Origin: Streptomyces netropsis
GTDB lineage: Bacteria; Actinomycetota; Actinomycetes; Streptomycetales; Streptomycetaceae
DNA: 64,000 bases
Assembly: GCF_014203545.1 (NCBI RefSeq)
Contig: NZ_JACHJG010000006.1
Span: forward strand, 62,001 to 126,000
Direction: 5' to 3'
Shown here: positions 24,108 through 32,698 of the stretch, in pieces
Numbering within the stretch: position 1 is the first letter of the stretch
How the letters are laid out: each line of letters starts with the position of its first letter
The notes under the pieces: model-generated
Told to the model about the DNA's origin: nothing
What the model saw: the letters and a program-made list of their open reading frames with translations, nothing else
Database searches by the model: none
Made by a program: the position numbers and the translations under genes

Positions 24108-25178
24108 GTGAGGGCCTTTGTTCTCCGGAAGGTCGGCGAGGTCGGCGTCATCGAGAAGCCGATCCCCGAACCCGGCCCCAATGACGCGGTGGTGCGTACC
24201 ACCTCGGCCATGGTGTGCACGACCGATGTGCACACCATGAAAGGAGCGATTCCGGTCGCCCCGGACGTGACCTTGGGGCATGAGGCGGTCGGGGTCGTCC
24301 ATGCGCTCGGCTCGGCCGTCGAGGGTCTGGCCGTGGGCCTGCGCGTCGCGGTGGCCGGGGTCACTCCGTGCTTCCAGTGCGACTTCTGCCAGCGCGGATT
24401 CTCCTCGCAGTGCCACGGGAGGATGCTGGGCGGCGCCCAGTTCACCAACCAGCGTGACGGGAACCTGGCTCAGTATTTTCTCGTCAACAACGCCCAGGCC
24501 AACCTGTCACCGATTCCCGAGGCGCTCTCCGACCACCACGCGTTGTACGCCACCGACATGCTCAACACCGGCTTCCTCGCCGCCGAGCACGCGGAACTCG
24601 AACTGGGCGAGACTGTCGCGATCTTCGCGCAGGGTGCGGTGGGGCTGTCGGCGACGATCGGCTGCCGGCTGCGCGGCGCCGGTCTCATCATCGCCGTGGA
24701 GTCGGTTCCCGCGCGTCAGGAACTCGCACGCCACTTCGGAGCCGATCTCGTCGTCGACTACACCCAGTGTGATCCGGTGGAGCGGATCCTCGAACTGACG
24801 GACGGTCAGGGGGTCGATGCGGCCATCGAGGCACTCGGCACGCCCGGTACCTGGGATGCGACCTTCCGGGTCACGAAGCCGGGAGGACGCATTTCCAACG
24901 TCGGGTACCACGGGGAGGTGCCCGAGCCGTTGAAGATCCCCCTGGAGCCGTTCGGGTACGGCATGGCCGACAAGAAGGTCTACGGAGGGCTCAACCGCGG
25001 AGGGAGCGAGCGGCTCCGGCGGATCTTCCGGCTGATGGAGAACGGCAAGGTGGATCCCACGCCGATGACCACGCATGAATTCGGCTTCGACGAGATCGAA
25101 CGCGCGTTTTGGATGATGGAATCGAAAGAGGGGGGAATCATCAAGCCCCTGATTCACTTCGACACGGCCGGCGCGTAG
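24108..25178 (+). CDS. Zinc-dependent alcohol dehydrogenase (MDR family)
   Basis: A 356-residue medium-chain dehydrogenase. Catalytic zinc ligands are suggested by VCTTDVHTMKG and TLGHEAVGVV. A structural-zinc-like cysteine lobe CFQCDFCQRGFSSQC is present. The Rossmann turn appears as IFAQGAVGLSATIGCRLRGA, an unusual GxVG. It resembles bacterial isopropanol/secondary alcohol dehydrogenases with NAD(P). GTG 24108 follows AGGTGATC. It is monocistronic; no regulator is adjacent. Confidence 0.9.
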   Translation: MRAFVLRKVGEVGVIEKPIPEPGPNDAVVRTTSAMVCTTDVHTMKGAIPVAPDVTLGHEAVGVVHALGSAVEGLAVGLRVAVAGVTPCFQCDFCQRGFSSQCHGRMLGGAQFTNQRDGNLAQYFLVNNAQANLSPIPEALSDHHALYATDMLNTGFLAAEHAELELGETVAIFAQGAVGLSATIGCRLRGAGLIIAVESVPARQELARHFGADLVVDYTQCDPVERILELTDGQGVDAAIEALGTPGTWDATFRVTKPGGRISNVGYHGEVPEPLKIPLEPFGYGMADKKVYGGLNRGGSERLRRIFRLMENGKVDPTPMTTHEFGFDEIERAFWMMESKEGGIIKPLIHFDTAGA

Positions 25179-25273
25179 GCGCAGAGCCCGATCCGGCGCG
25201 TCCGGTCCAGCCCCGGCCCGGACCCGCCCCGCGAGGGGAACGGCGCCCGAGCCCGGGGGTGCGGGGCGCCGCG

Positions 25274-26059
25274 CTACGACCGGCGGCGGGGCTTGCCGCG
25301 CTTGGCGCCCTTGGCGCCGCCGGAACCGCTCCGCGGGCTCTTGCCCGTGGGCTTGCCCGCCGCCTTGCCGCTCGACTTGCCCGCCGCGGGCTTCCGCCGC
25401 GCGCCGCCCGCCTCGGGGCGCTTGCTCTTCGGCTGCGCCGGGGCCGGGGAGCGGCCGCGTGAGCTGTTGACGGTCCGCCCCCGGACGATCCCGATGAAGT
25501 CCTCCACCAGGTCGGTGGTGCGGTCCTCGGGCCACGACAGCGCGACACGCGACTCGGGGGTCTCCGTGACCGGCCGGTACGTGAGGTCCTTGCGGTGGTG
25601 CAGGCGGGCGAGCGACTGCGGGACGACGAGTACGCCCACTCCCGCCGCCACCAGCTCGATGGCGTCCGCGGTCGTGGCGGGCCGCTCGATCGCGGGCCGC
25701 CCCGGCGGACGCTCCCAGCCGAGGGTGTCGTCGAGGGGGTGCAGCACGATCTCGTCGGCCAGATCCTCGGCGGACACCTCGTCCACCGCCGCCACGACGT
25801 GGTCCTTCGGGACCACGACCACCGTGGTCTCGGTGTAGAGGGGGATCGCGCTGAGGTCCGTCCGGTCGACCGGCAACCGCACGAAACCCGCGTCGGCGCC
25901 GCCGCTCCGCAGCACGTCGAACGCTTCGGTGGGGGACACCGCGATGAGGGTCAGTGGGACGTCGGGCAGCCGCTCGTTCCAGATCCGCACCCACTTCGTG
26001 GGCGTCACTCCCGGGACATACGCGAGCCGGAACGAAGGGGGAATTTCCGAGCCTGTCAC
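25274..26059 (-). CDS. LysR substrate-binding domain protein lacking HTH, with basic tail
   Basis: A 261-residue protein that starts directly with the LTTR effector domain (FRLAYVPGVTPTKWVRIWNE) and lacks the DNA-binding HTH. Residues to ~190 complete the domain (IELVAAGVGVLVVPQSLARL). From ~200 a Lys/Gly/Ala/Ser-rich basic tail follows (GKSSGKAAGKPTGKSPR), reminiscent of nucleic-acid-binding tails. It is divergent from a DUF5997 gene 58 bp away, a pairing that recurs in Streptomyces. It may bind DNA through its tail or act as a sensor (inference). Confidence 0.85.
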   Translation of the reverse strand: MTGSEIPPSFRLAYVPGVTPTKWVRIWNERLPDVPLTLIAVSPTEAFDVLRSGGADAGFVRLPVDRTDLSAIPLYTETTVVVVPKDHVVAAVDEVSAEDLADEIVLHPLDDTLGWERPPGRPAIERPATTADAIELVAAGVGVLVVPQSLARLHHRKDLTYRPVTETPESRVALSWPEDRTTDLVEDFIGIVRGRTVNSSRGRSPAPAQPKSKRPEAGGARRKPAAGKSSGKAAGKPTGKSPRSGSGGAKGAKRGKPRRRS

Positions 26060-26117
26060 TCCGCCAGGTTACCGGTCGTGGTCAGAGGTAGCGCACATGC
26101 TCGATACCCTTGACACC

Positions 26118-26522
26118 ATGACGTCGCACAAGACCACCCAGACCATGAAGCCCGCGACCGCGGCGAAGAAGCTGGGTGTGTACCTCGAGGCCACCCCCAC
26201 CGAGTTCCAGGAGGGTGTCGTCTCGCGCACTGAACTGAACGCACTGCAGGAGAATCCGCCCGAGTGGCTGCTGGAGCTGCGACGCAACGGCCCGCACCCC
26301 CGCCCGGTGGTCGCGGCGAAGCTGGGCGTCTCCATCGCGGGTCTCGCGCGTGGCGGGGTCACGGACGCCCTCACCACGGAGCAGATCGAGGCGCTGAAGA
26401 ACGACCAGCCCGAGTGGCTGCAGCGGGAGCGCGCCACGCAGGCCGAGGTCCGCAAGGAAGCCGTGCGCATCAAGGAGAAGAACGCGGAGCGCGTCGACCA
26501 GCCCCGCCGGCCGCGCTCCTGA
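26118..26522 (+). CDS. DUF5997 family protein
   Basis: A 134-residue protein starting MTSHKTTQTMKPATAAKKLG. It contains two related halves, each with a Leu/Glu-Pro-Trp element (NPPEWLLELRRNG and DQPEWLQRERATQ), and ends in a charged helix. The family is actinobacterial, of unknown function and usually next to the HTH-less LysR-type gene, as here. ATG 26097 is an alternative start with a weak AGAGGTAG site. Confidence 0.88.
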   Translation: MTSHKTTQTMKPATAAKKLGVYLEATPTEFQEGVVSRTELNALQENPPEWLLELRRNGPHPRPVVAAKLGVSIAGLARGGVTDALTTEQIEALKNDQPEWLQRERATQAEVRKEAVRIKEKNAERVDQPRRPRS

Positions 26523-26810
26523 TCCCTGCCCCCGCCGGTGTCGAGCGCACCGGCCGGGGCGGCCGGAGCCACCACGTTCGCGCTCCGGCCATGCGGGACA
26601 GCCCCGTCGAGCCGGTCCCCCGCACCGGGCCGCGCCGGGTCGGTGGCATGCGGCGGGCAGCGGACCGCGCCATGGTGGCGGACCTGCCTGCGCCGACTTC
26701 GCCGAGGAGAGCTCGGCCCGCGCGGCGCGCTCTCGCGCCTGGGTGAGCTGCGGCTCCGCGCCGGCCCTGGAACTCGCGCCGGAACCCGCGGCGCCCCGCG
26801 AACCCGCTGG

Positions 26811-27287
26811 TCAGAAGCCCTCACACGTGGCGGTGGCCGCCACCCCGGACGCCGTGGCAGTGGTCGGCTTGCCCTCGTCGACGGTGACGCTGCACGTCAC
26901 CGAGCCGCCCCGGGGACCGGTGGTGACCGCGAGCAGACCACCCTTGACGAAGCCCTTGGTGTCGACCTGCTTGCGCCACGGCAGGGACGGCACATTCTGC
27001 AGGCTCTCGGAACGGTTCCCGCTGCTCCAGGTGGTGTAGACGATCTTCACGTCCTTGGCGTCGCCGGTCACCTCGTACTTCACCGTGACGGTCTTGTCGG
27101 ACTCGTTCGAGACGACGGCGAACAGGACGGCGCACCCGCCGACGATCAACAGCAGCAGGACCAGCAGGACCCACGGCCACTTCCGGCGGCGGCGGTGCGC
27201 GGGCGGGGCGTGGTGCGGATGCCCGGCCGCCGACGGCCCACCCCAGCCGGGGGCGCCTTGCGGGCCTGACGCGGATGTGTCCGGCAT
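26811..27287 (-). CDS. MmpS-like membrane-anchored protein
   Basis: A 158-residue protein. A Pro/Gly/His-rich cytoplasmic head and an Arg patch (AHRRRRKWPW) precede one membrane helix (VLLVLLLLIVGGCAVLFAVV), then an extracytoplasmic beta domain of MmpS type (VTVKYEVTGDAKDVKIVYTT, SVTCSVTVDEGK) with two cysteines. MmpS proteins assist MmpL transporters in mycobacteria. In Streptomyces such proteins often stand alone, and no mmpL is adjacent. The 288-nt gap to its left contains no gene. Confidence 0.85.
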   Translation of the reverse strand: MPDTSASGPQGAPGWGGPSAAGHPHHAPPAHRRRRKWPWVLLVLLLLIVGGCAVLFAVVSNESDKTVTVKYEVTGDAKDVKIVYTTWSSGNRSESLQNVPSLPWRKQVDTKGFVKGGLLAVTTGPRGGSVTCSVTVDEGKPTTATASGVAATATCEGF

Positions 27288-27405
27288 GAGTGCGCGCCCT
27301 TCCTACGGTCGGCACCGACCCTGGCCGACGTACCGGATGAATTCCACGCAAGTGACGCATTCATGCTAGGCCGTAGGGCTCATCGGGGCCCGGCCACTCG
27401 ATCTT

Positions 27406-27423
27406 GTACCTACTAGTATGTAC
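27406..27423. promoter_or_regulatory. 18-bp near-perfect palindrome, probable TetR operator
   Basis: GTACCTACTAGTATGTAC is palindromic at 16 of 18 positions and ends 9 nt before the likely GTG start of the TetR gene. It contains a -10-like TAGTAT. It fits an autoregulatory operator for the regulator encoded directly downstream. Confidence 0.65.
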
Positions 27424-27432
27424 ATTGATCTT

Positions 27433-28050
27433 GTGAGCACTTCGGAACGCCTGATCGAAAGCACCCGTGAACTCCTGTGGGAACGCGGCTACGTCGGCAC
27501 CAGCCCCAAGGCCATCCAGCAGCACGCGGGCGCCGGGCAGGGCAGCATGTACCACCACTTCAGCGGCAAGCCGGATCTGGCGCTCGCCGCGATCCGCCGC
27601 ACCGCCGCCGAGCTGCGGGAGCAGGCCGAGCGGCAGTTCACCACGCCCGGCACGGCCGTCGAGCGGATCTCCGCCTATCTGCTGCGCGAGCGGGACGTCC
27701 TCAGGGGCTGCCCGATCGGACGTCTCACCCAGGACCCGGAGGTCCTCGCCGACCCCGCGTTGCGCGGGCCCGTCGACGAGACCTTCGACTGGCTGCACGG
27801 CCGCCTCACCGAGGTACTGGCGGAGGGCCGCGAGCGCGGTGAGCTGGCCGCCGGCCTCGACCCCGCCGACACGGCCTCGGCCGTCATGGCGGTGCTTCAG
27901 GGCGGTTACGTCCTCGCCCGCGCGGCCGGGTCCACGGAGCCGTACGACCGGGCCGTCAAGGGCGCGCTGGGTCTGCTGGCCGCGCACGCCGCCACCGGGG
28001 CCCCTGCGGCCGCCCTCCCCCGACCGACACGTGAACGAGAGACGAGCTGA
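27433..28050 (+). CDS. TetR-family transcriptional regulator
   Basis: A 205-residue regulator with an N-terminal TetR HTH (ESTRELLWERGYVGTSPKAI, GAGQGSMYHHFSGKPDLALA) and a C-terminal ligand domain with RGCPIGRLTQDP, resembling regulators of the YxaF/LmrA type. GTG 27433 gives the typical N-terminus (STSERLIESTR). ATG 27418 lies inside the operator palindrome and is less likely. It probably represses itself and the DUF4865 gene 10 nt downstream. Confidence 0.9.
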   Translation: MSTSERLIESTRELLWERGYVGTSPKAIQQHAGAGQGSMYHHFSGKPDLALAAIRRTAAELREQAERQFTTPGTAVERISAYLLRERDVLRGCPIGRLTQDPEVLADPALRGPVDETFDWLHGRLTEVLAEGRERGELAAGLDPADTASAVMAVLQGGYVLARAAGSTEPYDRAVKGALGLLAAHAATGAPAAALPRPTRERETS

Positions 28051-28060
28051 GGAACACCTC

Positions 28061-28666
28061 ATGTACGCCATGCAGTATGAGATCACCCTGCCCGCCGACT
28101 ACGACATGGGGATCATCCGCGAGCGGGTGGCGACCCGCGGCCACGCCCTCGACGACCGGCCCGGCCTCGGGCTCAAGGCCTATGTGATCCGCGAGCGCGG
28201 CGTGGACGGCTCACCCGTCAATCAGTACGCCCCCTTCTATCTGTGGGACGACATCGGCGCGATGAGCCACTTCCTCGTCGGCCGTGGGGGCTTCCAGGGC
28301 ATCATCGCCGACTTCGGGCGCCCCGCTGTCCGCCAGTGGGCGGGCATCGCCTGCGAAGCGGGGCCCGCCCGCGCGAACACGCCCCGGGCCGCCTCCCGCA
28401 GCGTCACACCGCTGCCCGCCGGAGCCGACCCGGCCACCCTGGTCGAGGAGGCCCTCGAGGAACTGCGCGCGCTGGCCCGCCGTGCGGACGTCCACACCAC
28501 GGCGCTCGCCTTCGACCCCCGCCACTGGGAACTGATGCGCTTCACCCTCTGGGCGGACACCGTCCCCGAGACCCCCGGAACCTCCACCGCCGACACCGAG
28601 CGCTACGAGGTCCTGCACCTGTCGTCGCCGCACCTGACGGCGATCCCGACGGGCCGGCACTGGTAG
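28061..28666 (+). CDS. DUF4865 family protein
   Basis: A 201-residue protein starting MYAMQYEITLPADYDMGIIR. It has the DUF4865 core (GLKAYVIRERG, YAPFYLWDDIGAMSHFLVG, GGFQGIIADFGRPAVRQWAG), a fold related to short-chain monooxygenase or dabb-like sensors of unknown function. DUF4865 genes are typically controlled by an adjacent TetR regulator, as here. It overlaps no other gene and is convergent with the S26 peptidase gene, 18 nt away. Confidence 0.88.
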   Translation: MYAMQYEITLPADYDMGIIRERVATRGHALDDRPGLGLKAYVIRERGVDGSPVNQYAPFYLWDDIGAMSHFLVGRGGFQGIIADFGRPAVRQWAGIACEAGPARANTPRAASRSVTPLPAGADPATLVEEALEELRALARRADVHTTALAFDPRHWELMRFTLWADTVPETPGTSTADTERYEVLHLSSPHLTAIPTGRHW

Positions 28667-28684
28667 CGGGGCGGGCGGCGTCGG

Positions 28685-29152
28685 TCAGCGCCCCACTACG
28701 GTGCCCAGCACCCGTTCCACGGGGAAGTAGCCCGCATGGCGCGAGTCGTAACTGTTCTTCGGATTGTCGCCGAGGAGGACGAGTCGACCAGGCGGCACGA
28801 CCGGGCCCGCCGTACGGTCCAGAGCCGGCATGCGGTCCAGCGGGGCCGGGTCGCCGGGGGCCGCCGCCACGCGTTTGATGATCCACTGCCGGGCCGCCAC
28901 CGCGCGGGAAGAGGCCGCGCGGTCCACCGGCGGCAGGGGCCAGCTCACGCCCCGCCCGGGGCGCTCCAGCACCACCACCCGCCCCACCGCGATCCGGCCG
29001 CCGCGGTGTACGAGGACCCGGGCACCGTCCTCGTACACCGGTTCCATGCTGCTGCCGCGCACGGTGACCCGGACCACCGCGTACCGCAGCAGCACGGCGA
29101 CGTCCGCCAGGCCGAGCGCGGTGGCGGACACCACCCAGTACCCACGGCGCAT
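28685..29152 (-). CDS. S26 (signal peptidase I-like) membrane peptidase
   Basis: A 155-residue protein with one N-terminal membrane segment (WVVSATALGLADVAVLLRYA). The S26 catalytic motifs are RGSSMEPVYEDG (Ser nucleophile) and IIKRVAAAPGD (Lys base), followed by LVLLGDNPKNSYDSRHAGYF. It is smaller than housekeeping SipA-type enzymes. It is the last gene of the Cys-rich-peptide operon; its ATG overlaps the ABC stop. It probably cleaves the exported peptide, which carries an AEA motif before its first cysteine (inference). Confidence 0.9.
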   Translation of the reverse strand: MRRGYWVVSATALGLADVAVLLRYAVVRVTVRGSSMEPVYEDGARVLVHRGGRIAVGRVVVLERPGRGVSWPLPPVDRAASSRAVAARQWIIKRVAAAPGDPAPLDRMPALDRTAGPVVPPGRLVLLGDNPKNSYDSRHAGYFPVERVLGTVVGR

Positions 29153-31083
29153 CACCGGCGGCCCGCTTCCTCGACGCCGGGCCGGACGTCCTCCGCCCGG
29201 TAGCCGGACGCCTGAAGGGCGAACAGCCGCGCGTACTCTCCGTCCGCCGCCATGAGGTCCGCGTGGCCGCCGCGTTCGACGACCCGTCCCGCCGCCAGCA
29301 CCACGATCACGTCGGCCTCCCGGACCGAGCCGAGCCGGTGGGAGATCAGCAGACTGGTCCGGCCGCGCCGGTGTGTCCGCAGCGCCTCCTGGATCTCCGC
29401 CTCCGCCTGCGCGTCGAGCCCGGAGGCCGGCTCGTCGAGGACCATCAGGTCCCGCGCGTCCCGCAGGAACGCGCGGGCCAGCGCGAGCCGCTGCCACTGG
29501 CCGCCGGAGAGCACGACACCGGTGGCCGCCTCGCCGTCCTCCGACGTCATGGGGAAGCGGCGGGACAGGAGCGTGTCGTACCGCCGGGGCAGGGTGGACA
29601 GCTTGCGGTGGATGCCCGCCCGCTCCGCGGCCCCCCGGATCCGTTCCGCGTCGTCGAAGGCGTCCAGATCGCCCAGTCCGATGTTCTCCGCCGCCGTCAT
29701 GTCGTACGCCATGTAGTCCTGGAACGCCGCCCCTATCCGGGTGCGCAACCGGGCCGGGTCGACGTTCCGCAGGTCGACGCCGTCCCAGAGGATCGCGCCG
29801 TGCGTCGGGTCGTAGAACCGGCAGAGCAGTTTCACCAGGGTGGACTTTCCCGAACCGTTCAGCCCCACGAGCGCCAGCGCCTCCCCGTGCCGCAGACGGA
29901 AGCTGACCCCGCGCAGTACCCACGGGTGCTCGTCGGAGTACCGGAACCACACGTCCCGGAACTCGACGCCCTCCCGCAGCGCGGGCAGCGGGGCCGGAGC
30001 GGCGGCCACCGGAAGGTCCGGCTCGCAGCGGACGATGTCCAGATAGTGCTCGAACAACATCACCGCCTCGTGGGAGCCTGCGACGTGCCCCGCGACGGCG
30101 GTGAGCGAGCCCTGCACTCCTGCCACCGCCGCGATGAAGATCGCGATGTCGCCCACCGAGAGGTGACCGGACCGCGCCGCCAGGACGGCCCACACCACCC
30201 CGCCACCGGAGACCAGCGCGGCGAGCAGCGCCAGCCCCGACTGGACGAGCGCGTCCCGCCGGTCCAGCAGCGCCTTGGCCGCATCGGCCGTGCGCCGGTC
30301 GGTGAGCATCCGGCCCTGGAGGAAGGCGCCGATGCCGAACAGCCGTACCTCTTTGGCGGCTTCGACGGTCGACAGCAACTGGCCGTAGAAGATCTCGCGC
30401 CGTTCCGTGGGCCCGAGGTCCCAGTGCAGGCGGACCCGCTGCCGGGACAGGACCAGTTCGGCGACGAGTGCCGGCACCCCGGCCGCCAGCACCAGCGCGG
30501 TCATGGCGGGGCTGAGGACGAAGAGGGAGCCCAGGAAGCCGGTGACCATGATCGCGGCCTGGGACAGTCCCAGTATCCCGTTGGCCACCTGGCCGGGTCC
30601 GACGGCGCTCGCCTGCTGCGCCAAGCGCAGCCGGTCGAGGAAGGCGGGGCTCTCGAACCGTTCCAGGCCCACGAACCCGTTGACGGCCGTGAACAGCCGG
30701 CCCTGCGTCAGCAGGCCGATCGCACGTTCCAGTTGCGACTGGAGGTACTGGTTCGTGTGCGTGGTCACCGCGGTCACCACCCCGACGCCCGCGAGTCCCG
30801 CCGCCAGGCCGACGAGCGCGGCCGTCGAGGTACCGCCCTCCGTCAGGCCGTCCAGGGCGAGCTTGGTCAGCCAGGCGGCCGCCACGGGGAGCGCACCGGT
30901 CGCGAGCGTCAGCAGCACATGACCGGTGAAGACCGCCGGGGCCGCCCGGGCCGCCAGGGCGATCGCCGCCGCGGCGTGCCGTGGGAAGCGCGAGAGGGCC
31001 GCCCGGCGGGTCGTCCTCCGTTCCCGGCCGGTGGGCGTTTCCGCCCGCCCCGGGCCGGGAGCGGAGGACGGGGCCCCGGTCAC
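29152..31083 (-). CDS. ABC exporter with fused permease and ATPase
   Basis: A 643-residue half-transporter. A membrane domain of about six segments (residues ~45-330) is followed by an ATPase with Walker A VGLNGSGKST, signature VLSGGQWQRLALARAF, Walker B DLMVLDEPASGLDA and the H-loop LLISHRLGSV. It lacks a peptidase C39 domain, so leader removal must come from elsewhere, plausibly the adjacent S26 peptidase. GTG 31083 overlaps the thioredoxin stop. It would work as a homodimer exporting the operon peptide. Confidence 0.93.
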   Translation of the reverse strand: MTGAPSSAPGPGRAETPTGRERRTTRRAALSRFPRHAAAAIALAARAAPAVFTGHVLLTLATGALPVAAAWLTKLALDGLTEGGTSTAALVGLAAGLAGVGVVTAVTTHTNQYLQSQLERAIGLLTQGRLFTAVNGFVGLERFESPAFLDRLRLAQQASAVGPGQVANGILGLSQAAIMVTGFLGSLFVLSPAMTALVLAAGVPALVAELVLSRQRVRLHWDLGPTERREIFYGQLLSTVEAAKEVRLFGIGAFLQGRMLTDRRTADAAKALLDRRDALVQSGLALLAALVSGGGVVWAVLAARSGHLSVGDIAIFIAAVAGVQGSLTAVAGHVAGSHEAVMLFEHYLDIVRCEPDLPVAAAPAPLPALREGVEFRDVWFRYSDEHPWVLRGVSFRLRHGEALALVGLNGSGKSTLVKLLCRFYDPTHGAILWDGVDLRNVDPARLRTRIGAAFQDYMAYDMTAAENIGLGDLDAFDDAERIRGAAERAGIHRKLSTLPRRYDTLLSRRFPMTSEDGEAATGVVLSGGQWQRLALARAFLRDARDLMVLDEPASGLDAQAEAEIQEALRTHRRGRTSLLISHRLGSVREADVIVVLAAGRVVERGGHADLMAADGEYARLFALQASGYRAEDVRPGVEEAGRR

Positions 31084-31622
31084 GCGGTCAGGCTGGTCGG
31101 GCTGCCGAGCGCCACGTCGTCGTCCACGACGACGAGTCGGCCGTCGGCTTCGCGTTCGGCCCGCAGGACGCTCGGGAAGGCCCGGATCCCCAATGCGGTG
31201 CCCATCGCGCCGTCGGGGTCCTCGACCACGACATGTGCGACCCGGCTCAGCTCGGCCACGAACCCGGCCGCCGCGTCGGCGTCGCCGACGACGGTCGCGA
31301 TCACCGAGGAGCGGCCGCCGGGCTCGTGCCGCGCGTATGCGACGAAGCGGGGAAGTTTGTCCTGGCAAGGCTCACAGGTCGGAGAGAAGAACCCGAAGAG
31401 GACGGGCCCGGACAGCAGGTCGCGCATCAAGGGCTCCCCGAGGGTGGTCGACGTGTGGAACTCCCCGACCTCCTGGCCCACTTCGAGGCGGACCGGATCT
31501 CCCTGCACGGATCCGAGCATCTCCGTGTGCTCCCGCAGCCGTTTGACGACGCCGAGGGTGAGGACCAGGTTCAGCGTGCAGAGCGCTCCGACGAGGGTCA
31601 CGACGGCGATCAGGACGGGCAT
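31080..31622 (-). CDS. Membrane-anchored TlpA/MauD-like thioredoxin
   Basis: A 180-residue protein with an N-terminal membrane anchor (MPVLIAVVTLVGALCTLNLV) and an extracytoplasmic thioredoxin fold. The redox motif CEPC lies in FGFFSPTCEPCQDKLPRFV and a cis-Pro-like segment in GIRAFPSVL. MauD pairs with MauE in methylamine dehydrogenase maturation, where it handles disulfides. Here the upstream gene is MauE-like and the operon begins with an 8-Cys peptide, so a role in disulfide formation or isomerisation is likely. Confidence 0.87.
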   Translation of the reverse strand: MPVLIAVVTLVGALCTLNLVLTLGVVKRLREHTEMLGSVQGDPVRLEVGQEVGEFHTSTTLGEPLMRDLLSGPVLFGFFSPTCEPCQDKLPRFVAYARHEPGGRSSVIATVVGDADAAAGFVAELSRVAHVVVEDPDGAMGTALGIRAFPSVLRAEREADGRLVVVDDDVALGSPTSLTA

Positions 31623-31692
31623 GAGGGCTCCTTGGCTGCTTGGTGTCGAACGGGGGCTTCTTGGTGTCGTACGGGTCGACCGCGCCGACCGG

Positions 31693-32265
31693 TCAGACCG
31701 ACCGGTGGTCGGGGTCAGTCGCACCGGCACGCGCGGAGGCGGGCAGCGGACGGAAGAGGGCGAGCAGGTGGTCGAGCCGGGTGACGACGGCCCCGGCGAA
31801 CAGCCCGGCGATCCCGGCCACCACCAGACCGCCCGGCCGGCCATCGGCGGCCACGGGTACGGCGAGCACCCCGGCGACGGCGACGGCGAAGAGCAGGACG
31901 TTGCGCACGATGTGCGGGGTGTCGAGCGGCGTCGTCGAAGGGCCGAAACAGCGGCAGGGAGCTGTGGCTCCCCGGCGTACGGCCGCCGCGATGCCGGCGG
32001 TGAAGGCCGCCAGCAGGGCGGAGGCGACGAGGAACCCGGCCGTCGCGGCACCCCGCACCGGTACGGCCGTCAGGACGCACACAGCCGCCTCACCGGCGAC
32101 CACCGTCCGGGCCACCGGGCGGACGAGGACGGGCGGCACCACGCCCAGGGACCGGACGGACGCGACGAAGGCGGTGAACGCGGAGCGCCCGGCGACCTTG
32201 CCGGCGACGGACACCAGGAACACCAGCCCCAGCAATCCGCGGGCTCCCACGACCAGGTACTCCAT
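31693..32265 (-). CDS. MauE/DoxX-family redox-associated membrane protein
   Basis: A 190-residue protein with about four to five membrane segments (YLVVGARGLLGLVFLVSVAG, AATAGFLVASALLAAFTAGI, NVLLFAVAVAGVLAVPVAAD, GLVVAGIAGLFAGAVV) and the MauE hallmark CRCFGP between them. MauE-like proteins are thought to relay reducing or oxidising equivalents through a Cys pair. Its position between a cysteine-rich peptide and a MauD-like thioredoxin supports that role. ATG 32265 gives MEYLVVGARG. Confidence 0.85.
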   Translation of the reverse strand: MEYLVVGARGLLGLVFLVSVAGKVAGRSAFTAFVASVRSLGVVPPVLVRPVARTVVAGEAAVCVLTAVPVRGAATAGFLVASALLAAFTAGIAAAVRRGATAPCRCFGPSTTPLDTPHIVRNVLLFAVAVAGVLAVPVAADGRPGGLVVAGIAGLFAGAVVTRLDHLLALFRPLPASARAGATDPDHRSV

Positions 32266-32354
32266 CGAACTGCCTCCGGGCGAGTAGGGGGCGGGACGGA
32301 GCCGTGCGGCGGGCGACCACCCACCGCACGGCGGAGCGGCGGCACGAACGGCCG

Positions 32355-32588
32355 TCAGATGCAGTAGCCGGAGCCCTTGCGGCAGTTCGCGCAGCGGGCG
32401 AAGACCCAGGTGCCGCCGCCGCAGGGCTGCTTCCGGTACCACAGGTGGTCGGTTCCCGCACAGCCGGATGAGGACCCGCCCTGCACGCACTCGTAACACC
32501 AGCAGGCGGCTTCGGCGGCGGAGGCTTCCATCCGCGGCACCAGCAGGTCCAGCATCCTGCTGCCCAGTCCCTCAAGCCTTGTGCGCAT
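32355..32588 (-). CDS. 77-residue peptide with eight cysteines, candidate exported disulfide-rich peptide
   Basis: The first 28 residues are cysteine-free and amphipathic (MRTRLEGLGSRMLDLLVPRM, then an Ala-rich EASAAEAA). The remaining 49 residues hold all eight cysteines at 29, 31, 34, 43, 56, 66, 69 and 76, plus Gly and Trp, ending GSGYCI. This is a leader-plus-core layout. AEA at 25-27 is an AxA site for an S26 peptidase. There is no hydrophobic signal segment. AAGGAG precedes the ATG. The operon adds MauE, MauD-like, ABC exporter and S26 functions. Alternatively the two CxxC pairs could form a zinc ribbon. Confidence 0.72.
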   Translation of the reverse strand: MRTRLEGLGSRMLDLLVPRMEASAAEAACWCYECVQGGSSSGCAGTDHLWYRKQPCGGGTWVFARCANCRKGSGYCI

Positions 32589-32698
32589 CTCTCACTCCTT
32601 CGCGATCGACGGAAAGGCCGTCCCCGCCGTGGCCGTGCGCGGGTGCCCGTACGCGCTCCGCGGCGCGGCCGCGTCCGGGCGGACGGCGGGGCACGGAC

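Noticed and set aside
31622..31693. Short direct repeat CTTGGTGTCG in the gap between the thioredoxin and MauE genes
   Set aside because: Two partial copies only, within a 71-nt gap. It is too short to support a regulatory claim.
29263..32367. A 1034-codon open frame on the plus strand
   Set aside because: Antisense shadow of the ABC exporter, thioredoxin and MauE genes, with Arg/Gln/His-rich composition typical of shadows.
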